The notes under the pieces: generated by a model | What the model was told of the DNA's origin: nothing | The model's database searches: none | What the model saw: the letters and a program-made list of their open reading frames with translations, nothing else | Origin: Myxococcales bacterium | GTDB lineage: Bacteria > Myxococcota_A > Polyangia > Polyangiales > Polyangiaceae | Assembly (NCBI GenBank): GCA_016703425.1 | Contig: JADJCA010000012.1 | Location: forward strand, 248,001-312,000 | DNA length: 64,000 nucleotides | Direction: 5' to 3' | Translations under genes and position numbers: made by a program | Shown: in pieces, positions 24,452 to 36,385 of the stretch | How positions within the stretch are numbered: position 1 is the stretch's first letter | Layout: each line of letters begins with the position of its first letter

Positions 24452-27400
24452 CTACGGCGCGGGGTACTTGGGAACCCACATGCTTCCGGGACTGTGCACG
24501 CCAAGACCGTGGCCGCCGGCTGCCGGGCCCCGCGCAGCGTCGACCACCGCGCGCCAAGGAAAGTGACCCTTCTCCCCGAAGACCCCAAAGCCGTGAACGT
24601 GCGGCACGTCTAGGCTCAGTCCCCGGACCTCGAAGGCGTGCGCGTCAAAACGACCCAACTCGCGGCCGCCGCGATAGACGGTGTAGCCGCCGGTCGTGCC
24701 CGCCGCTTCGCCCGCCCACTCGCTAAGGGTCCAGGCCCGTACGGAGAACTCTCGAGCGAATCCAACGGCGGCGCGGACTCCGTCGGCGGCGAGCTTGAAG
24801 AGCTTTCCGCCGAGCAACATCTCTTCGAGGAAGTAGTTTCGTTCGAGACCGGGCTCCATGGGCCGGCATTGATCGCCGTAGTCGACACCGCCCGGCGAGA
24901 CCGTGCTTTGCTCGGCGTTGCCGAAGCTACCGGCCACGTCACTCATCGTGCCCGAGTCGAGGCCCGCGAGCTGCATCGGTGATGTGCGTGGTGCCTCTTG
25001 GGCGGAGCTTTCCCCCGACATGCCGCGCTCGGCGATCATGGCGATGGCCTTCTGCCCCAGGGCCATGGCGATGCCGTCGGTGCCGCGATCCTTGTACGCG
25101 TAGATGAGGCTCGCGAGCGGCGCGGCACCTGTGATGAAGCCCTGCTTGAGATCGCCGCCCTGCCACGCCGCACGTCCCGTGCCTTCGAGGGCGCCGCCGA
25201 GGTAGCCGCCACCCGCGGCCGCTCCGACGCCGGCGCATACGCCGGCGATGAGCGCCGCCTTCGCCGCGACCCTCAAGCTGCCCGTGACGATGGCGGTGAA
25301 GACGAAGCTCGTCGCCGCCGCCGTCACCGCTGCCGTGGCCACCGCGGCGCTGATGAACCCGCCGGTGAGGCCGCTGAGCATCGCGCCCATGGCGGCGAGA
25401 GCAGCCCCTCCCGTCACCACCACCGCTACCACGGCGACGACGGCGACGACGATGCGGAACACGCTGCCCCACCGCATGTGTCCCGTCGGGTCGGTAAACG
25501 ACAGGGGGTTCTGCCCAACGTAGCTGTATAGGTTCCAGCCCTGCGTAGAGCTGGGGAACTGGGTCACCGAGTCGGGTGACAGGAATACGCCGAAGGTCGG
25601 GTCATAGATGCGCGCGTTCATGTGGACGAGGCCCAGGTCGTCGAGCATCTCGTGTCCCGTGAAGCCGCGCGTCGTCGCTGCGCTCTTTAGTGTGCCCGCC
25701 GTGTCGTCGCCGCCGCTGGCGAAACGTCGCTTGCCGTGGGCGTCATAGCCGAGGCGTTGCACGACCTCGCCGTCCTCGTTCGTGACGACTGTGATGGAGC
25801 CAAGGTGATCGGTGCCGAAGTAGGCGACGCTTTCACTCTGCCCCTTGACGGTGATCTCCGCCACGAGGCCGTGTCCCGCGGAGATTCGGTGAACACGGTC
25901 AACGTCGCCGTTCGTCGTGCGCTCCTCGTAGGAGCCCGACACGTACGTGATCTGGCGCCCGTGAGGCAGCGCTTGTCGCACGCGCGCGTGACCGAGACCG
26001 TAGGCAAATTCGCTGAAGGCCTCGCCGCGCTCGATGCGGAGCGGCTTCTGGAACGACGTCCACGTGAGCGTGCGGCCGTGCCCCGAGAGTAGGTTGCCGC
26101 TGACGTCGTACGTGAACTCGGCGGCTACCGGCCCCGTGGTCCGCGTCACCGCGTGGGGCTTTGGTCCCTCGTAGGCGTATTGCCCTACGTCCGACCGAGC
26201 CGTGAGCCGACCCACGGCGTCGTAGGCGTAGGTCACGGTCTTGCCCGCGTTGGCCTTCTCCAGGCCCGTGCCGTTCGCCGCCAGGTTGGCGCTCTTGAGC
26301 CGACTCAACGCGTCGTACTCGAACGCCTCGTCGAGACCCGTCACGAGGTCGCGGCGGCCTGTGAGGTTGCCCACGAGATCGTAGCTGGCGAGATAACTCT
26401 GCACTGTCACGCTTGCGCAACCTTGAGGCAACCGCTCCGAGCGACCGTTGTCTTCGCTGAAGGTGCAGCCCGCCGCGTCGCGCTTCGTCACGGCATCGTA
26501 GGTCGCCATGTCCATCGTGCACGTGGCGGGCACGCAAGCCACGCTCCCTTCACGGTTGGGCGTGCGGATGGCCGTGACGCGGCCGGTCTTCGGGTCGATG
26601 TCACGAGTCGTGCTCCGCCCATTGCCCAGACGTTCGACGCGTACCTGGCCGTCGGCGGCGGTGTCGACGGCGCGCCAGTATTCGAGGCCCGAGGTCGCGT
26701 TCGCAACGCTCACGTGGTGCCCTTGCGCGTCGTAGCCGTAGCTGAGGGCGAGGCCGCTCGGCTCCGTGACCGAGACGAGTCGAGACAGCGCGTCGTAGGT
26801 CGACGTTGTGCGAAAGATCTCCCCGTCGATGACGTGTTCGACGCCGACGAGGCGCGCGCGCTCGTCGTAGGCGTAGCTGCGGGTGTTCGCCACGACGCCG
26901 CCGCCGCCGCCGTCGGGGGTAAACTCCTCGGACGTGAGCTTTCCGATAGCCCCCAAGCCCGTGTCGTAGCGGTAAACAGTCGTGCCCTCGGGGGCGGTCC
27001 GCCTCACCACGCGACCCAGCGCGTCCACCGCGAGGCGCGTCTCGGCACCGGTCGCCTCCCGTCGCTCGCTGACGACCTCCCCGAAGGCGTTGTGGGTGAA
27101 CGCGACAGCACCCCGATCGGGGCTCACCTCGCGCGTGAGGCGCCCGCGTAAGTCGTAGCTCCGGGTGTGCCGCTGCTTGTTCGGGTCGACGGTCGAGACG
27201 ACGTGGCCATCGGCGTCGTGCGTGAACGTCATCGCGTTGCCTTGGGCGTCGACGCTTTGCGCGAGCCAGCCGGCGCCGTTCTTCGTGGTGCGCGACGTGC
27301 GCCCGAGGGCATCGGTGGTTGCCGACGTCAGGGCCGCGTAGGTCGACCGCGTCGTGCCGCCGTCGGGGGCCGTCGCGGAGGTGACGCGCCCGAGGGCGTC

Positions 27401-30400
27401 GTAAGTGGTCTGCGACCAATGCACCGGGTCGCCCAAGAACGCGGGCCGCGACTCCGCCGCCACGAGGCCCTGGCTGTTGTACCGCCGTTGGGTGCGAACC
27501 CAGCGTCCGTTCCAACCCTCGACGTCGGCGGCGATCTCGCGGCCGAGGACGTCGAGGTACGAGCGCTGCGTCGCACCCCCCAGCGTCTTTACCTGACCCC
27601 AAACCGATGCACCGGCGGGACACGTGGCGTCGCAGAAGTAGAGCTCGCTCGTCGATTCGACGCCGCTTGCCGCCTTGCTCCGACGCTTCCGACCGAAGGC
27701 GTCGTAGTCCGTCTCCGCGACGAGGCCGTTCTGGTCGATGGTCCGCGTGGCGAGGCCGAATCGGGGGTCGTACTCCGCCCGCACTTGGTGTCCGAGCTCA
27801 TTCCGCGTCGCCGTGGCAAACCTCGGATCCGCGAACTCCGTTGTGACCGTGCGGGGCGCGGTGCCGTCGGCGGCACTGGCGACCTTCGTGACGACGTGGC
27901 CCAACGCGTCGTATTCGTAGCGGGTCGAAACCTCGAGCTCTGCGTTGCCGGGCTCTACGGTCTCTGCGGCGAGCAAGCCGTTGGGGAGGTAGCTCGACGT
28001 CGTTGTTCGCGTTAACGCCGCCGCACCCGTCCACTCGGTCGTCGTGGTGCTCTTGCGGATTCGTGACAGGGTCCAGCTCGCCTCGTCGTGATCGAACAGA
28101 GTGAGGGTCGTCTTCTTTAGCGTGTCGGCACCGAACGACGTGCTCGTGACCACCTTCGTGGGGTTGCCGTATTGATACCCCTCGTTCCTCGTCGATACGT
28201 CCGGTAGAGGCGCCCCGTCGAGATCCCAGCTCTTCTCAATGGCGCCCGTTTGAACGACGAAGTCGATGCGTCCGCCAACTCCCAACTTTGGATATCCGGG
28301 GTGAAGCGCGAGCTCGTTCCAGCTCTTGCCCAGGACCGCGGTGCGCCCGCCGGGGGCGAGCCAACGACGTTCGGAGTATTCGAGCTGCCCCGCGAAGGGT
28401 TCGTCGGTGCGAAGCACTTGCAGCGTCTCGATGCCCGTCGTCAGGTTGCGAGTGACGACGCGGCGAAAGCCCAAGAACCCTCGGCCGTCCATCCGCGTCC
28501 GCGCGCCTTGGTACTGGTAGAGGTTTCGCGTCACGCTCCCGGCGCCATCGGTCTCGCGCGTCTCCTTGACGACGTAGCTGGCGCCGGTGGCAGCGGTTAG
28601 CGGATACGCCATGGGCTCATCGAGCGGCGTGTACACGCCGCCGGTCATGAGCGGCGCGTAGTCAACCTCGGTGCGAGCGCCTTGCCCGTTCGTGACGGCG
28701 CGAAGGACATCGTAGTGCGCGTTTACGGGGTTTCGGGCGAGGCGGAGCAAGCCCCCGTTGCCGCGCTGCAAGAGGTCGACGTCGCCGTCGCCATCGAGAT
28801 CGCCGAGCTGCACGCTGAAGCGATCGACGGCTTCTTGCTCCGACGTGTCGACCGTCTGGCAGTCGACCCACTCGACGACGTTGCCGCCGGGATCGATGTC
28901 GGTGGTGTGAACGAACCAGTTGCCGTTGTGGCGCGTGGCGACGGCTTCGTAGTCGCCGGAGACGACGGTCGGCGACGACAATTCGGGTGCGTCGAGCGGG
29001 CGAACGGACAAGGTGCCGGGCGCGTCGATGGCGCCCTCGGTCGAGCCCGGGCACCGATTGCTCAGGCTGCAGTCTTCCCGCTCGCCGCTGGCGAAGACCC
29101 GGCAATGGCCGGTATCGCGACGCTCGCACCAACTCGAAAGTCTCTGCTTCCGCACGCTCGCGCCAGCCACCGTCGTACCTAGACCCCGCTCGCTGCAGAA
29201 GCGCCACACTCCATCGCGGAAGTCGTCGTTCGTGTGAACGTAGTGCCCCCAAGGATTGAAGCTGCGCGTGTCGACCCGTGTCGATGGATACCGCGCCGGG
29301 GCCAGGCTTCGCTCGGTGATCTTCGTCAGCGCGCCGAAGGCGCCAATGCCGTTTGAGAGGGCCACCTGCAACTCGGTGCCGCCGCCGTCGTATTGGAAGA
29401 GGTCGCCCTTGCCGTCGGCATCGAGGTCGGCAATCTGGGTCGTCTGATTGTGCCCTGTCGACCACGTGCCCTGGGCGACGAAGCCGCGCCCCGTGCTCAG
29501 GTGGACGTTCGCGGCCCCTCCGGCCGTAATGACGATGAGATCGCCCTTTCCGTCGCCGTTGACGTCGCCGATGCGAACGTTTTGCCCCGTTGCCGATCCA
29601 TCGGCGCCCCACGCGCTCGATGAAGGGCCAGCCGCGCCCCAACGAATCACACGAAAGGCGCCGCCCTGGACGTGGAGAATGTCAGCACGCCCGTCCCCGT
29701 CGAAGTCGGCAAGACGAACGTTCTCGAGCTCGAGCCCCAGGGACGCCATGACGGGCGACGCGGGACTCGCGCTCCGCGAGACGAACACGCGAAGGTCGCC
29801 GTTCGACGCCACCTCGAAGAGGTCGCTCCGTCCATCGGCGTCAAAGTCGGCCACACGTAGACGCGACGCGTCGGCGAGTCCGCTCGCGAAGAGCGTGGCG
29901 TTGAATCCGTTGCCGAAGGAGAGCCAAGCGTAAGCCGTGCCGTCGCCGCGTACGTCGAGGAGGTCAGACTTGCCGTCGCCGTTGAAGTCGCCCGCGAGCA
30001 TGGTGCCGTAGAAGCCGGAGCCCCAGTTGGCCCAACCCCGGAAGCGCGAATCGTCGGGGACGCCGACGTTGACGAGCGCCGTCGCGCTCTGCACTTGAAC
30101 GAGGTCGACGATGCCATCTCCGTTGAAGTCACCGGTAATGGCCGAGCTCACGAGCCCCGCCACGTTGGGGGCTGACTCCAGCGCGACGGTCGTGAGCGGT
30201 GTCGCCGAGGTCCACTCGAAGCGCGTCGGCCTGAGGCACACCACTTTCCCCTGGTTGGGGCCATTGCGCTCGGCGCCGCACTCTTGGACGGAGATCAGTC
30301 GCGCGCGCCCCCGGTGACCGGCGTCGTAGTCGAAGTTCATGCTGCGGAACTCGACGCCGCTCTCGAAGGCTGCGATTGATTGGAGCAGACGCGTCGTCTT

Positions 30401-31177
30401 CACTGCCGCGCCACCAACGAAGGCTGGCGTCACGTCGCTCCTGGTTTTGTAGCGAAACTCGACCTTCTGATTGGCGACGACGCCGGCGGCTGCGTTGGCC
30501 GCATATTCGATGCTCGTCGGGAAGTAGTCGCCGTTCGCCGTGTCCGCAGCGTACGCGTAGCGGACGACGTTACCCGTGCGATCCGTGGCCCGCGACAGGG
30601 CCCAAACGCGGACTCCGGCGCCGCTCGAGACGTCGATGCGCGAGTCGCGCGTGGCGCCGTACTCGAGCGTTGGGCCGCTCTTTGCGTCGACGACGAAGCT
30701 GTCGGCCCGCTGCCGAATGCGCGCGAACGATTCCCGTGCCGTGCGGTACTCGGCACCCGTTTGGTTGTAGAGGCCGTTGACCGAAACGAGGCGCTGCCCG
30801 TCGAGGCAGAGTCGGTCGCTGGCGTCGAAGGCGACGTCGGCGGCGACGCCGTCGTCGGCTACCGTTCGCGGACATGGCGCGATGGCCGAAAGTCCCGCGA
30901 GCGAGAAGCCCTGACCGAGGATGCCGCTCGTTCCATGGCTCGAATACTGAATTGACAGGGCCGGCTGGCTTCCGGCGATGCCCGGGGCGATGGCCACCGG
31001 GATGGCGTACGAGGCAGCGCCGGTGGGAGAGACCGACGCTGTGCCAGGCGTCGCGCCGGGCACCAGGATCGTCGACGAGAGGTCTGCCCGGTCCGTGCCC
31101 GACTCCGCGTCGTTGCAGTTGACGGTCGCGGTCAGGAGGGCGACGAGGAGGAGTCTGAAGTGCAAGTGCGATTGCAT
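24452..31177 (-). CDS. giant SpvB/TcB-like RHS protein
   Basis: The 2241-residue protein is in one intact frame. It has an N-terminal signal peptide (LLLVALLTATVNC; Asn before Cys21 is not a standard lipobox). An SpvB-type domain follows (about residues 40-330, SYAIPVAIAPGIAGSQPALS, GILGQGFSLAGLSAI). Next come FG-GAP/VCBS repeats (about 340-600; DFNGDGIVDLVQ, DFDGDGRADIL), a TcdB-middle-like region, many YD repeats (about 1150-1800) and an RHS core ending in TDPTG near residue 1900. Insecticidal TcB proteins share this order. The tail has a Gly/Ala/Val-rich hydrophobic stretch of about 100 residues and a final domain I cannot place. It is convergent with DoxX and divergent from the kinase at 31327. 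Confidence 0.9.
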   Translation of the reverse strand: MQSHLHFRLLLVALLTATVNCNDAESGTDRADLSSTILVPGATPGTASVSPTGAASYAIPVAIAPGIAGSQPALSIQYSSHGTSGILGQGFSLAGLSAIAPCPRTVADDGVAADVAFDASDRLCLDGQRLVSVNGLYNQTGAEYRTARESFARIRQRADSFVVDAKSGPTLEYGATRDSRIDVSSGAGVRVWALSRATDRTGNVVRYAYAADTANGDYFPTSIEYAANAAAGVVANQKVEFRYKTRSDVTPAFVGGAAVKTTRLLQSIAAFESGVEFRSMNFDYDAGHRGRARLISVQECGAERNGPNQGKVVCLRPTRFEWTSATPLTTVALESAPNVAGLVSSAITGDFNGDGIVDLVQVQSATALVNVGVPDDSRFRGWANWGSGFYGTMLAGDFNGDGKSDLLDVRGDGTAYAWLSFGNGFNATLFASGLADASRLRVADFDADGRSDLFEVASNGDLRVFVSRSASPASPVMASLGLELENVRLADFDGDGRADILHVQGGAFRVIRWGAAGPSSSAWGADGSATGQNVRIGDVNGDGKGDLIVITAGGAANVHLSTGRGFVAQGTWSTGHNQTTQIADLDADGKGDLFQYDGGGTELQVALSNGIGAFGALTKITERSLAPARYPSTRVDTRSFNPWGHYVHTNDDFRDGVWRFCSERGLGTTVAGASVRKQRLSSWCERRDTGHCRVFASGEREDCSLSNRCPGSTEGAIDAPGTLSVRPLDAPELSSPTVVSGDYEAVATRHNGNWFVHTTDIDPGGNVVEWVDCQTVDTSEQEAVDRFSVQLGDLDGDGDVDLLQRGNGGLLRLARNPVNAHYDVLRAVTNGQGARTEVDYAPLMTGGVYTPLDEPMAYPLTAATGASYVVKETRETDGAGSVTRNLYQYQGARTRMDGRGFLGFRRVVTRNLTTGIETLQVLRTDEPFAGQLEYSERRWLAPGGRTAVLGKSWNELALHPGYPKLGVGGRIDFVVQTGAIEKSWDLDGAPLPDVSTRNEGYQYGNPTKVVTSTSFGADTLKKTTLTLFDHDEASWTLSRIRKSTTTTEWTGAAALTRTTTSSYLPNGLLAAETVEPGNAELEVSTRYEYDALGHVVTKVASAADGTAPRTVTTEFADPRFATATRNELGHQVRAEYDPRFGLATRTIDQNGLVAETDYDAFGRKRRSKAASGVESTSELYFCDATCPAGASVWGQVKTLGGATQRSYLDVLGREIAADVEGWNGRWVRTQRRYNSQGLVAAESRPAFLGDPVHWSQTTYDALGRVTSATAPDGGTTRSTYAALTSATTDALGRTSRTTKNGAGWLAQSVDAQGNAMTFTHDADGHVVSTVDPNKQRHTRSYDLRGRLTREVSPDRGAVAFTHNAFGEVVSERREATGAETRLAVDALGRVVRRTAPEGTTVYRYDTGLGAIGKLTSEEFTPDGGGGGVVANTRSYAYDERARLVGVEHVIDGEIFRTTSTYDALSRLVSVTEPSGLALSYGYDAQGHHVSVANATSGLEYWRAVDTAADGQVRVERLGNGRSTTRDIDPKTGRVTAIRTPNREGSVACVPATCTMDMATYDAVTKRDAAGCTFSEDNGRSERLPQGCASVTVQSYLASYDLVGNLTGRRDLVTGLDEAFEYDALSRLKSANLAANGTGLEKANAGKTVTYAYDAVGRLTARSDVGQYAYEGPKPHAVTRTTGPVAAEFTYDVSGNLLSGHGRTLTWTSFQKPLRIERGEAFSEFAYGLGHARVRQALPHGRQITYVSGSYEERTTNGDVDRVHRISAGHGLVAEITVKGQSESVAYFGTDHLGSITVVTNEDGEVVQRLGYDAHGKRRFASGGDDTAGTLKSAATTRGFTGHEMLDDLGLVHMNARIYDPTFGVFLSPDSVTQFPSSTQGWNLYSYVGQNPLSFTDPTGHMRWGSVFRIVVAVVAVVAVVVTGGAALAAMGAMLSGLTGGFISAAVATAAVTAAATSFVFTAIVTGSLRVAAKAALIAGVCAGVGAAAGGGYLGGALEGTGRAAWQGGDLKQGFITGAAPLASLIYAYKDRGTDGIAMALGQKAIAMIAERGMSGESSAQEAPRTSPMQLAGLDSGTMSDVAGSFGNAEQSTVSPGGVDYGDQCRPMEPGLERNYFLEEMLLGGKLFKLAADGVRAAVGFAREFSVRAWTLSEWAGEAAGTTGGYTVYRGGRELGRFDAHAFEVRGLSLDVPHVHGFGVFGEKGHFPWRAVVDAARGPAAGGHGLGVHSPGSMWVPKYPAP

Positions 31178-31240
31178 TCAGCGACCGTGCACGCGGACAC
31201 ACGAAGACGGTAGGGAAGTATCCTAAGTCGACGGTTTCGT

Positions 31241-31257
31241 GCATGTAGACTGCATGC
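31241..31257. promoter_or_regulatory. inverted repeat in a divergent promoter region
   Basis: GCATG and CATGC arms flank the seven bases TAGACTG in the 149-base gap between the divergent RHS and kinase genes. It could be an operator for either gene. Five-base arms are short, so the call rests mainly on position. Confidence 0.25.
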
Positions 31258-31326
31258 GACAATCCTGGGGGCGTGCGGCGTGTCGTCCACAGTCGAACGC
31301 GAGCGTGTACTCTGACTCGTCCCGCC

Positions 31327-33150
31327 ATGACCCCCGCGCTCGCCCCCGGCACCATCATCTCCGAGCGCTACCGCGTGGAGTCCCTCCTCGGGCAGGGCGC
31401 CATGGGTGCCGTCTACCTCGTGGAGCACATCCACATGAGGAAGCGGCTCGCGTTGAAGGTGCTCCTCCCGGAGATGAGCGGCAGCGACGAGGTCGTCGCG
31501 CGCTTCGAGCGCGAGGCCATGGCGGCGGGGCATATCGACCACCCGAACGTGGTCGCCGCCACGGACTTCGGGCGAATGGAAGGAGGCGCCTTCTTCCTCG
31601 TCCTTGAGCTCGTGGAGGGGCAGAGCCTGCGCGACGCGCTCGCGTCGGGCCCTCTCGAGGCCGGGCGCGCGGCGACCATCGCCACACAGATCGCCAGCGG
31701 CCTCGCGCGCGCCCATGAGCTTGGGATCGTTCATCGAGACTTGAAGCCCGACAACGTGATGCTCGTTCGGCGTGAGGGCTCGGTCGACGAGCTGGTCAAG
31801 GTGCTCGATTTCGGCATCGCGAAGGCGACAGGTCTCTCGCCGGCGGCAGACAACAAAGCGCTGACGCAGTTGGGGCAGGTCTTTGGTACGCCCGAATACA
31901 TGGCGCCGGAGCAGGCGAGGGGCGAGGCGGTCGACGCGCGCGCCGACCTGTACGCGCTGGGTGTGACGCTCTACGAGATGCTGACGGGGCTCCGGCCCTT
32001 CGATGGCGATACCGCCATCGCGGTCCTCACGATGCAGGTCGCGCAGCCGCCGCCGCCGCCCTCGGAGCGCGCGCCGCGGGTCCACGTGCCGCCGGCCCTC
32101 GAGGCGCTCGTGATGCGCCTCATGGCGAAGGACCCGGGCTACCGGCCTCAGACGGCGGCCGCCGTTCACGCGGAGTTGAACCAATACCTGGCCGAACGAG
32201 GCGATGGGGCGTCGGAGCGTGTCGTCTCGGGCGCCGCGGTCCTCCACACTGCCGCGAACATTGGGTCGCCGACAACGTCGGTGGCGTCGGAGCTCGGGAA
32301 CCTACCGACGGCGCTTCCGGCTCCTCCGACGTCGCGCGCCTACGCGGCAGCGGACGTGCGCACCTGGTTCTGGGAGAGACGCCGCACCCTGCTGCCGGCT
32401 CTCGGCGGCGCCGCATTGTTGTCGCTGCTGATGGTCGTTCTCGCCGCCAAGTCGTGTGGTCCGCGAGCGCATCCGAGCGTCGTCGACGGCGGTGCTGCGT
32501 CGACGACGCCTTGGCTCCCGTTCGCAGGGCTTTCCGATAGCAAGCTCCGGGACGCGAGCCAACGCGGCGTCGAGGCGCTCCTGGCGCTCGAGGCCGAATA
32601 CCCGAAAGACGCGCGCGTTCCGCGCGAGATCGCGGCCGCTTGCTCAGCGCAAGGGCGCCACCGCGACGCGCTCGCGGCGTTGGGCCGCCTCGCCGCGCTA
32701 GACGCCCAGGCCGCCGCTCACGCAGACATGGACCGCGTGCTCGATGTGGCCCTCGACGTCGGTACCGCCGACGACGTCGACGCGGCGCTCTTGCTCCTCG
32801 AAGGGCCCTTGGGCGCGCGCGGCGTCGACGTGCTCATGGAGCGAGCCGCCGCGCAGGGGCCGCACCGCGCGAAGTTCCAGCGCAGCCTCAAGAAGCCCGA
32901 CGTGCGCGCACACGCATCGCCGGCCGCGAGCGTCGTGCTCGACCTGCGTGAGGCGAAGTCGTGTGAGGCAAAGAAGGAGCTCTTGCCCCAGGCCGCCGCC
33001 GCCGGCGATGCGCGGGCGTTGGCCCTCATCACTACGTTTAAGCGGACGACCGGGTGCGGCTTCTTCGCGCGGGGCGATTGTTACCGTTGCATGCGCAAGG
33101 ACGCCGCGCTCGCCGAGGCCATTTCTGCGCTCGAGGCGAAGAAGAAGTAG
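31327..33150 (+). CDS. Ser/Thr protein kinase with transmembrane and repeat-like C-terminus
   Basis: The 607-residue protein opens with a Hanks-type (PknB-like) kinase domain: glycine loop GQGAMG (22-27), ATP-binding Lys44, catalytic HRDLKPDN near residue 136, KVLDFGIAKA, and GTPEYMAPEQ in the activation segment. A Pro-rich stretch follows, then one transmembrane helix (LPALGGAALLSLLMVVLAAK) near residues 355-380 and an Ala/Leu-rich helical extracytoplasmic part that looks TPR-like, with a Cys-containing end (CGFFARGDCYRCMRKDA). It phosphorylates cytoplasmic proteins on Ser/Thr in response to an unknown signal. ATG 31327 is chosen as the start closest to the kinase domain. A second kinase gene follows on the same strand. 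Confidence 0.92.
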   Translation: MTPALAPGTIISERYRVESLLGQGAMGAVYLVEHIHMRKRLALKVLLPEMSGSDEVVARFEREAMAAGHIDHPNVVAATDFGRMEGGAFFLVLELVEGQSLRDALASGPLEAGRAATIATQIASGLARAHELGIVHRDLKPDNVMLVRREGSVDELVKVLDFGIAKATGLSPAADNKALTQLGQVFGTPEYMAPEQARGEAVDARADLYALGVTLYEMLTGLRPFDGDTAIAVLTMQVAQPPPPPSERAPRVHVPPALEALVMRLMAKDPGYRPQTAAAVHAELNQYLAERGDGASERVVSGAAVLHTAANIGSPTTSVASELGNLPTALPAPPTSRAYAAADVRTWFWERRRTLLPALGGAALLSLLMVVLAAKSCGPRAHPSVVDGGAASTTPWLPFAGLSDSKLRDASQRGVEALLALEAEYPKDARVPREIAAACSAQGRHRDALAALGRLAALDAQAAAHADMDRVLDVALDVGTADDVDAALLLLEGPLGARGVDVLMERAAAQGPHRAKFQRSLKKPDVRAHASPAASVVLDLREAKSCEAKKELLPQAAAAGDARALALITTFKRTTGCGFFARGDCYRCMRKDAALAEAISALEAKKK

Positions 33151-33213
33151 CGCTCCGGCAAGAAAAACAGTCAAGGAGACGTCTGTCTCGCCGTGCGGTA
33201 CCCTTACGACGCG

Positions 33214-35154
<1,941 letters not shown>

Positions 35155-35235
35155 ATCGCTTGAAGTCTGAGTCAAGGACGGACAGCTTCGAATTGCTCAC
35201 CGCTCCATCGACCGCAACGACGTACCATCATCCCA

Positions 35236-35682
35236 ATGCCGCCCAGTCCCGAACAGTTGGAGCGATGGCCCACACGCCTCCGGCTCTTCACTTTTCAGCC
35301 CTCGCGCCACACCAACGATGGCGACGCGCTCAAGGCTACGTTGCCCTTCGCCAACGAGCGCGAGCTCGTCGCGCTGTTCGACCGATTGGGGCGACCGCTT
35401 GTCGAGCTGCCGAGCGACGCGGCCGTTCCCGTCGCCGGCTGCCAATACACCATCGAGGAATATGAGGCGCTCCGGCAGCCGCTCCCGCTGTTCCCGAAAT
35501 ACGAGGCTCCGTCGCGGACCGAGCTCTTCGGCGTGTCTGTGTACGTGACCGTCGACAAGGCTTCGGTAGGCGTCTTCGTCTCCGGCGCCGACGGCAATCC
35601 CTACGAGGTCACGGAGCGCGATTTCGAGAACGCCCTCTCTATCGAAGCGGGCCTGGCCGAGAGCGGCGGATTTCCGGGCTGA
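35236..35682 (+). CDS. hypothetical protein
   Basis: The 148-residue soluble protein has no signal peptide and no motif I recognise. It has an acidic, aromatic mid-section (YTIEEYEALRQPLPLFPKYE) and a beta-rich second half (FGVSVYVTVDKASVGVFVSG) that ends in a helix with acidic residues. No clear ribosome site precedes the ATG. Its frame has the codon pattern of its neighbours, so it is probably a real gene. It lies between a kinase gene and the ECF sigma gene on the same strand. Confidence 0.6.
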   Translation: MPPSPEQLERWPTRLRLFTFQPSRHTNDGDALKATLPFANERELVALFDRLGRPLVELPSDAAVPVAGCQYTIEEYEALRQPLPLFPKYEAPSRTELFGVSVYVTVDKASVGVFVSGADGNPYEVTERDFENALSIEAGLAESGGFPG

Positions 35683-35773
35683 CAAAAGCGACGTCAGTTC
35701 AATGACCTAGAAGAAAAGCGGCGCGACCCGCGCGCCCCCGCGGAACCTTTTGCCGGGCTCGTCGTGACACTCG

Positions 35774-36385
35774 GTGATGATGGTCATGATGAGCGGCCCA
35801 ACGACGAAGAGCATGGAGCCGGAGAGGCCGCTCCCGCTCGAGGCCGCCATCCTCGAGCGTTGCCGCGCGCAAGATCCGATGGCCTTTCGAGCCTTCGTGG
35901 TTCGGCACGAGCGAATGGTCTTTGCGCTGCTGTCGCGCATGCTCGGCCGACGGCCCGAGGTGGAGGATCTGGCGCAAGAGACGTTCGTGCGCGCCTATCG
36001 TGCGTTCCCCGGCTTCGACCCCCACGGGACGGCCAAGGTCTCGACGTGGCTTTTGACCATCGCGACGCGCCTCGCGTTGGATCTCAAGAAGCGGCGCACC
36101 GTCGACGCGGGGCCCATCGAGGAGGCCGACCAGGTGTCCGCTGAGCGCCCCTCGACGCCTGAGCTCCGCCTCGTGCGACGCCAACTCGGTCACGCCATCG
36201 CGGAGGCGGCAGCGACGCTCCCCGACGACCAACGCGCGGCTCTCGTGCTCGTCGAGCTTCACGGTTTGTCGCTCGCCGAAGTGGGCGAGGCGCTGGGCGT
36301 ACCGGAAGCGACCGCGAAGACGAAGCTCTTTCGCGCACGCGAGAAGATGCGGGCCGCGCTCGAGCCCGAATGGAGGCGATCGTGA
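35774..36385 (+). CDS. ECF-type RNA polymerase sigma factor
   Basis: The 203-residue protein has the two sigma-70 regions of ECF factors. Region 2 (DPMAFRAFVVRHERMVFALL, EDLAQETFVRAYRAF) contacts core polymerase and the -10 element. Region 4 (LPDDQRAALVLVELHGLSLA, GVPEATAKTKLFRAREKMR) is a helix-turn-helix for the -35 element. Starts at 35774, 35789 or 35813 are all possible, since the N-terminal Met-rich stretch is not conserved. It overlaps the next gene by four bases, and that gene encodes a FecR-like membrane protein that probably regulates it. Confidence 0.9.
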   Translation: MMMVMMSGPTTKSMEPERPLPLEAAILERCRAQDPMAFRAFVVRHERMVFALLSRMLGRRPEVEDLAQETFVRAYRAFPGFDPHGTAKVSTWLLTIATRLALDLKKRRTVDAGPIEEADQVSAERPSTPELRLVRRQLGHAIAEAAATLPDDQRAALVLVELHGLSLAEVGEALGVPEATAKTKLFRAREKMRAALEPEWRRS

